From contig JAOXYB010067789.1 in the NCBI GenBank assembly GCA_028565635.1, positions 1-10,109 on the forward strand: a stretch of 10,109 bases of DNA. The letters run 5' to 3'. The translations under genes and the position numbers were made by a program. Positions within the stretch are counted from its first letter, which is position 1. The number at the start of each line of letters is the position of its first letter. This document shows positions 8,501-10,109 of the stretch, one piece after another. Below the pieces are notes generated by a model. That model saw nothing but the letters and a program-made list of their open reading frames with translations. It had not been told where the DNA came from and made no database searches. This DNA is from Phoronis ovalis. Its lineage: Eukaryota; Phoronida; Phoronidae.

Positions 8501-8673
8501 AAGCCCAGTGTTCCCCCGGCTACACCACCACTTAAGGCGCCTACTGGCCCCCCGGCTACACCTCCTACAGCAGTACCACCAATAATACACACAGCAAATC
8601 CTTTAGTAGCTCCATCAACACCTCCACCAATTGCTCTTGAAACAGCACTAGTAGTTCTTGTAATCCAATCCAT
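2271..8673 (-). CDS. Six-exon gene: glycine zipper-LRR-Roc-COR-trypsin-like protease fusion protein
   Basis: Proposed join on the minus strand: 8673-8436, 8077-5213, 4693-4631, 3720-3502, 3284-3004, 2594-2271. The sum is 3990 nt, 1329 residues plus TAG. Every boundary has GT-AG with matching phase (1,1,1,1,0) and no internal stop, which is strong evidence for one gene. Domain order by predicted residue: glycine zipper 17-69; Glu/Lys-rich linker 80-97; LRRs 147-386; Roc about 436-655; COR about 666-970; cysteine cluster 976-1015; trypsin-like protease about 1095-1310. No secretory signal peptide is seen, so the protein is probably cytosolic or membrane-associated. The LRR-Roc-COR core resembles MFHAS1-type Roco proteins, and there is no kinase domain, unlike LRRK1/2. 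The protease part resembles FAM111. Function is not known. A stress or immune sensor with proteolytic and membrane outputs is my inference. The gene looks intact, not a pseudogene. Confidence 0.8.
2595..3003 (-). other. Intron 5 (409 nt, phase 0)
   Basis: GTAAGC to TTTCAG. It is the only phase 0 intron of the gene and splits the protease between the Asp and Ser blocks. It contains a perfect 20-nt tandem duplication at 2713-2752. Confidence 0.85.
2713..2752. repeat. Perfect 20-nt tandem duplication in intron 5
   Basis: The unit ATAAACTACTGGGATAATAT occurs twice head to tail (2713-2732 and 2733-2752) with no mismatch. This indicates a recent slippage or duplication event. It is intronic, and no function is evident. 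Confidence 0.95.
3004..3284 (-). CDS. Exon 5: protease middle part with catalytic Asp (residues 1129-1222)
   Basis: The acceptor GGTTCCTTTCATAG|ATATGC at 3285/3284 is preceded by a TACTAAT branch-point-like sequence near 3307. The donor TTTAAG|GTAAGC at 3004/3003 closes the exon in phase 0. The peptide includes NENLDIAILDLED, the classic D-I-A-(I/L)-L block, so Asp1161 (codon 3189-3187) is the predicted catalytic Asp. IYFIGHPNGEPKKVD follows, the usual GHP/GYP turn before the C-terminal lobe. An ATG at 3300 is inside the intron and is not a start. Confidence 0.88.
3285..3501 (-). other. Intron 4 (217 nt, phase 1)
   Basis: GTAAAT to TTTCATAG, with a TACTAAT branch-like site about 20 bases before the acceptor. 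It splits the protease between its His and Asp blocks. Confidence 0.85.
3502..3720 (-). CDS. Exon 4: protease N-terminal lobe with catalytic His (residues 1056-1128)
   Basis: The acceptor is TATTATAG|CAGTG at 3721/3720 and the donor TCAG|GTAAAT at 3502/3501. The exon is 219 nt, phase 1 at both ends. It contains GYLELTNGTQAGTGFRVG followed by RYLMTCYHVVKY. This is the typical GxGF strand and the Thr-Cys-x-His-Val block of chymotrypsin-fold proteases, giving His1121 (codon 3526-3524) as the catalytic His. The TCxHV form, not the secreted-trypsin AAHC, fits intracellular proteases of FAM111 or HtrA-like type. The acceptor is a NAGNAG pair (TAGCAG), so Ala1056 may be optional. Confidence 0.88.
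3721..4630 (-). other. Intron 3 (910 nt, phase 1)
   Basis: GTAAGA to TATAG. This is the longest intron. About 4100-4270 is visibly richer in G and C than the flanks and may be an old dispersed repeat. No coding segment with usable splice sites was found in it. Confidence 0.8.
4631..4693 (-). CDS. Exon 3: 63-nt linker exon (residues 1035-1055)
   Basis: Found by its splice sites and phase. The acceptor ATTATGTTTTATAG|ATATTG at 4694/4693 and the donor ACAG|GTAAGA at 4631/4630 are both strong. It is open and phase 1 at both ends, so it can be skipped without breaking the frame. It encodes DIDNHGEIIKEFYDSLHI followed by SAT. Its second half resembles the start of exon 4 (EFFKKFDITAT), so it may be a duplicated linker helix. 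No known domain is recognised. Confidence 0.75.
4694..5212 (-). other. Intron 2 (519 nt, phase 1)
   Basis: GTGAGT to TTATAG. Stop codons close the exon 2 frame at 5153-5151. It contains a short direct repeat of a 12-base unit (AGTACCTCCATA on the plus strand, at 4798 and 4812). No other gene is seen inside. Confidence 0.8.
4798..4823. repeat. Short direct repeat in intron 2 (14-nt period)
   Basis: AGTACCTCCATA is repeated at 4798-4809 and 4812-4823, separated by two bases. It is a minor intronic duplication. Confidence 0.85.
5213..8077 (-). CDS. Exon 2: charged linker, LRRs, Roc, COR and Cys cluster (residues 80-1034)
   Basis: A single 2865-nt exon with no stop. The acceptor is TTTTTGTTTTAAAG|AAAAAG at 8078/8077, with a pyrimidine tract. 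The donor is GTAG|GTGAGT at 5213/5212, a near-perfect consensus. Both are phase 1. The exon begins with a Glu/Lys-rich stretch, followed by 23-residue LRRs, a P-loop GTPase of the Roc type, COR and a CxC...CxxC cysteine group. In known Roco proteins Roc-COR is a tandem in which COR mediates dimerisation and Roc binds guanine nucleotide. The LRRs suggest ligand or partner recognition. If intron 2 is retained, translation continues 20 codons past the boundary codon to a stop at 5151, giving an LRR-Roc-COR form without the protease. An ATG at 8099, preceded by an in-frame TAA, could start a form without the zipper. Confidence 0.9.
5271..5390 (-). other. Cysteine cluster between COR and protease (Cys 976, 978, 984, 987, 998, 1015)
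   Basis: The segment CSCERHVVCARC continues with further cysteines at 998 and 1015 and with His981 and His1020. The CxC-x5-CxxC spacing could bind zinc. A short Cys-rich tail after COR is a place where several animal LRR-Roc-COR proteins also have cysteines, as I recall that family. Zinc binding is inferred, not shown. Confidence 0.5.
5406..6320 (-). other. Domain: COR (C-terminal of Roc), residues about 666-970
   Basis: This region follows Roc directly and keeps the general COR pattern: a Trp-containing early helix (KKWARCIEKI), a LESFMHYLHNTGQVLIF stretch matching the usual LhxxG-h-h-h-F motif, FHFPKLLADAV where COR usually has a DPxWL segment, and later LLSILEKF-like and beta-rich parts. 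In Roco proteins COR is the dimerisation device that couples Roc state to the other domains. The limits are approximate. Confidence 0.75.
6351..7010 (-). other. Domain: Roc GTPase-like domain with altered G3 motif (residues about 436-655)
   Basis: Walker A reads GNKGVGKTS, with Lys448 and Thr449 in a normal GxxxxGK(S/T). The guanine-specificity segment reads IIIGTHTDK with Asp577, matching the THxD form found in Roc domains. A G5-like PLSA follows near residue 628. Where Roc domains usually have W-D-F-A-G-Q (the G3, DxxG), this protein reads ISELANMETY, so the Asp is Glu514 and the Gly is Asn517, while the downstream Tyr and QxF positions are kept. An aromatic-rich stretch (WPWFAFFLWQ) lies between G1 and G3. 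Nucleotide binding is likely, but hydrolysis may be weak or absent. Confidence 0.85.
7158..7877 (-). other. Domain: about 10 leucine-rich repeats, 23-residue type (residues 147-386)
   Basis: The repeats run with a 23-residue period and the pattern LxxLxLxxNxLxxLPxxIxxLxx. Examples of their starts are LKCLNIAHNKLEHLP, LEELDVSKNQLSEVP and LRKLYLHDNRIKKLH. Ten full repeats and a truncated last one (MEQLELTKN) are readable. The third is 24 residues and irregular, with three cysteines toward its end. This is the SDS22/Shoc2-like class of intracellular LRRs, typical of Roco proteins. They form a curved solenoid for protein or ligand recognition. The ligand is unknown. Confidence 0.92.
8025..8078 (-). 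other. Domain: Glu/Lys-rich charged linker, residues 80-97
   Basis: After splicing, about 18 residues consist almost only of Glu, Lys, Gln and Arg (ending EEKRKEEE), directly following the zipper. It is probably an extended or single helix separating the hydrophobic zipper from the LRR horseshoe. Its sequence is low in complexity, and no specific function can be read from it. The first base of the span stands for the codon shared across the splice. Confidence 0.6.
8078..8435 (-). other. Intron 1 (358 nt, phase 1)
   Basis: GTATGT at its 5' end and TTTTAAAG at its 3' end. It contains a TACTAAA-like branch site near 8118 and a 9-bp inverted repeat at 8312-8334. It separates the zipper exon from the LRR exon. 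The stop at 8418-8416 lies just inside it. Confidence 0.65.
8312..8334. repeat. Inverted repeat, 9-bp arms, in intron 1
   Basis: TTATACACT and AGTGTATAA are exact reverse complements around a 5-base TATAT centre. It could form a small stem-loop in the pre-mRNA about 100 bases downstream of the exon 1 donor. The arms are AT-rich, so chance is possible. Confidence 0.5.
8436..8673 (-). CDS. Exon 1: N-terminal glycine-zipper domain (residues 1-79, phase 1 end)
   Basis: ATG at 8673 has G at -3 and G at +4, a good initiation context, and an in-frame TAA lies two codons upstream. The peptide opens MDWITRTTSAVSRAIGGG and then carries Gly at residues 17, 21, 25, 33, 37, 41, 45, 49, 53, 57, 61, 65 and 69, an almost unbroken four-residue register with only Cys29 out of step. 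The residues between are small or hydrophobic (A, V, I, L, T, S), and Pro43 sits near the middle, which could allow a helical hairpin with two membrane-spanning halves. The exon is taken to end at 8436, where ACC|GTATGT gives a phase 1 donor that fits exon 2. A weaker donor, ATC|GTAACC, lies six bases upstream in the same phase. Without splicing the frame stops at 8416 after 85 codons. It could instead be an internal exon, because an AG at 8677-8676 would also be phase 1. Confidence 0.7.
8467..8625 (-). other. Domain: glycine zipper, (GxxxG)n, residues 17-69
   Basis: Thirteen of fourteen positions spaced exactly four residues apart are glycine (17 to 69, exception Cys29). Many of these glycines have a second Gly or Ala beside them, giving a face of tiny residues along a helix. 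Glycine zippers are known to pack transmembrane helices closely and occur in channel-like and membrane-inserting proteins. A membrane or oligomerisation role here is inferred from this pattern alone. Confidence 0.75.
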
Positions 8674-8675
8674 AT

Positions 8676-8827
8676 CTTAAGTTAACAATTTTCGGATAAT
8701 TAAATATGAGAGAAACGGTTCCTCTATTCCTCAACTTAGCTGGTCACTAATTAAACTGTGTTGCACAATAATTACATACAGGTGGGTGCATTTGTCTAAG
8801 CAGTTACATGTATATGCAAACACTTAC
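8676..8827 (-). other. Possible 5'UTR intron just before the start codon
   Basis: A donor-like GTAAGT lies at 8827-8822 and an acceptor-like TTAACTTAAG ends at 8676, two bases before the ATG. The pyrimidine tract is poor. If used, it would leave an uncoded leader exon upstream. This is speculative and rests only on the two short matches. Confidence 0.25.
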
Positions 8828-10109
8828 ATAACTAACAAAATACCTCATGAATTGTGATGCACATCCACTAGACGCTCGGTATATTGATTCATCGACAAAC
8901 ATTTAAGATCGATGTCGCAACCGGTGGAAAACTGACTTCAAAAATCTAAGCAAGTATAAGTAAGTGCTTGTGGACTCTATCGCATTCCTATATATTTTAG
9001 TAATGTTTTCCTGTGGCATTCAAAGCACGTGGCTTAACCATCTAAATCTTCTCTGCCTTGTCGTTGTATTGCTGTTACCTAACTTGGTCTTATTGTACAG
9101 GTCATGATTGGAAATCTTGTGTGGCTAGGAAATTTAACATACTTCATAGACATTTATTGTTAACTGTAAACTAAGATTGATTCTTCACTTTTTGTTGATT
9201 TTATTTAAATTACTTAATTTCTTGTATCCAACTCTATCCTGACCTAATTTTTAATTATCAGCATTAAACTGTAAATTATGATAAATACTAACTTTGCCAC
9301 ACCAGCACCGATTACTAGGGGGTTCAACTAGAATCAGTGGATAGCATGCATGTTTGTGAACAAAAACGACTAAAAATGGTTATAATTAAAAAAAGCATTA
9401 TGCAGTTAGGGCTAATTTTTTTAATCAAATATATACAAAAAAGAGTACCTTCTTCGATTATTTGTACAGATTTAAGGTGATTAATTTACCAGTATGTTTC
9501 ATACCAAATACAACATCTAGCAAATATGTTATCTAGAATTTCGTTTAGTCAGTGAAACGGGTTCATTATGATAATTTAAAAATGGGAAAACGCACATAGG
9601 GCTTTTTCAAAAACCCTTTTACAAACATGGGTACCAGTTAGTCGAACCTCTGGGGCACAACCAATAATTCTCACGTTATAGTGGTCTATACAAATAAGGT
9701 TTGGCATTAGCTTAGGAGAAACTATAATGACACAATGTACTGTTGTAGGACGATAAATCATTATAACCAGACTCCATACGCTGCCTCAAAATATATTTAA
9801 TAATACGAACTGTAGATTAGAGAGCTTAATATAATTAGACACGAGTACTGAGAGAAAATCACACGGTTCATGTTTAATGCCTGTACAGAAACGTACTACT
9901 ATAGCGAGTTACATTTACTTCAATTGTTAAAACATGTATTACAGACGTACATATTTCACTCTTTACACGTAGGCTCGTATGCTTTCACGTTTTTGGTATT
10001 CTAATACGAAGACTAGCGAAATACCCAGCAGTCACAGAGAAAACGTCCAAGTTCACGCAGACTTGAATCTAACTTAGACATTGCGTTGACACGTGTCACA
10101 CATCAAGTT
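8828..10109. other. Upstream non-coding DNA, promoter not resolved
   Basis: About 1.3 kb with AT-rich composition and scattered short open frames that do not resemble proteins. It should contain the promoter and leader of the minus-strand gene, but I cannot point to a convincing TATA box, initiator or factor site. An imperfect stem (AGGG-C-T5 / A5-CCCT) occurs at 9598-9617 and is of doubtful meaning. Confidence 0.5.

Noticed and set aside
8426-8680. Plus-strand Pro-rich 84-codon frame opposite exon 1
   Set aside because: It is the complement of GGN/GCN-rich zipper codons, so long open proline/alanine frames arise automatically. The minus strand has start context, phase-matched splicing and a meaningful motif.
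9598-9617. Hairpin AGGGC-T5 / A5-CCCT
   Set aside because: The loop would be one base and the stem has a bulge. It is most likely chance in AT-rich DNA.
9576-9761. Minus-strand 61-codon frame as an upstream exon
   Set aside because: It has no recognisable domain, and I could not find a donor and acceptor pair that would join it convincingly to exon 1.

Overview
This is a window of animal nuclear DNA. It is AT-rich, with long non-coding stretches, consensus GT-AG introns and one multi-exon gene on the minus strand. The LRR-Roc-COR type of protein, strongly expanded in molluscs and other lophotrochozoans, together with the base composition, suggests a marine invertebrate, most likely a bivalve. 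That assignment is an inference. No prokaryotic or organellar signature is present.

Layout, read along the minus strand from high to low coordinates. 10109-8674: upstream DNA and probable 5'UTR, with no convincing coding potential. 8673-8436: exon 1, an N-terminal glycine zipper. 8435-8078: intron 1. 8077-5213: exon 2, a 2.9-kb exon encoding an acidic/basic linker, about ten leucine-rich repeats, a Roc GTPase-like domain, a COR domain and a cysteine cluster. 5212-4694: intron 2. 4693-4631: a 63-nt exon 3. 4630-3721: intron 3. 3720-3502: exon 4 with the protease His. 3501-3285: intron 4. 3284-3004: exon 5 with the protease Asp. 3003-2595: intron 5. 2594-2271: exon 6 with the protease Ser and the TAG stop. 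A candidate polyadenylation signal lies at 1776-1771. Below that (1-1770) I see no gene.

The six exons join in phase with no frameshift (238+2865+63+219+281+324 = 3990 nt) to give a 1329-residue predicted protein. Its architecture is glycine zipper - charged linker - LRR - Roc - COR - Cys cluster - trypsin-like serine protease of FAM111-like appearance. The protease exons carry a complete His/Asp/Ser set (H1121, D1161, S1252). The Roc P-loop is intact, but its G3 (DxxG) motif is degenerate.

Inference: this looks like a single-chain intracellular sensor/effector, with LRRs as sensor, Roc-COR as switch, a zipper that could insert into or assemble at membranes, and a protease that could act on itself or on targets. 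It may be an innate-immune or cell-death protein. The main uncertainty is whether exon 1 is truly spliced to exon 2. The phases match and the sites are good, but intron-retained or alternatively started forms without the zipper or the protease are also readable in the sequence.
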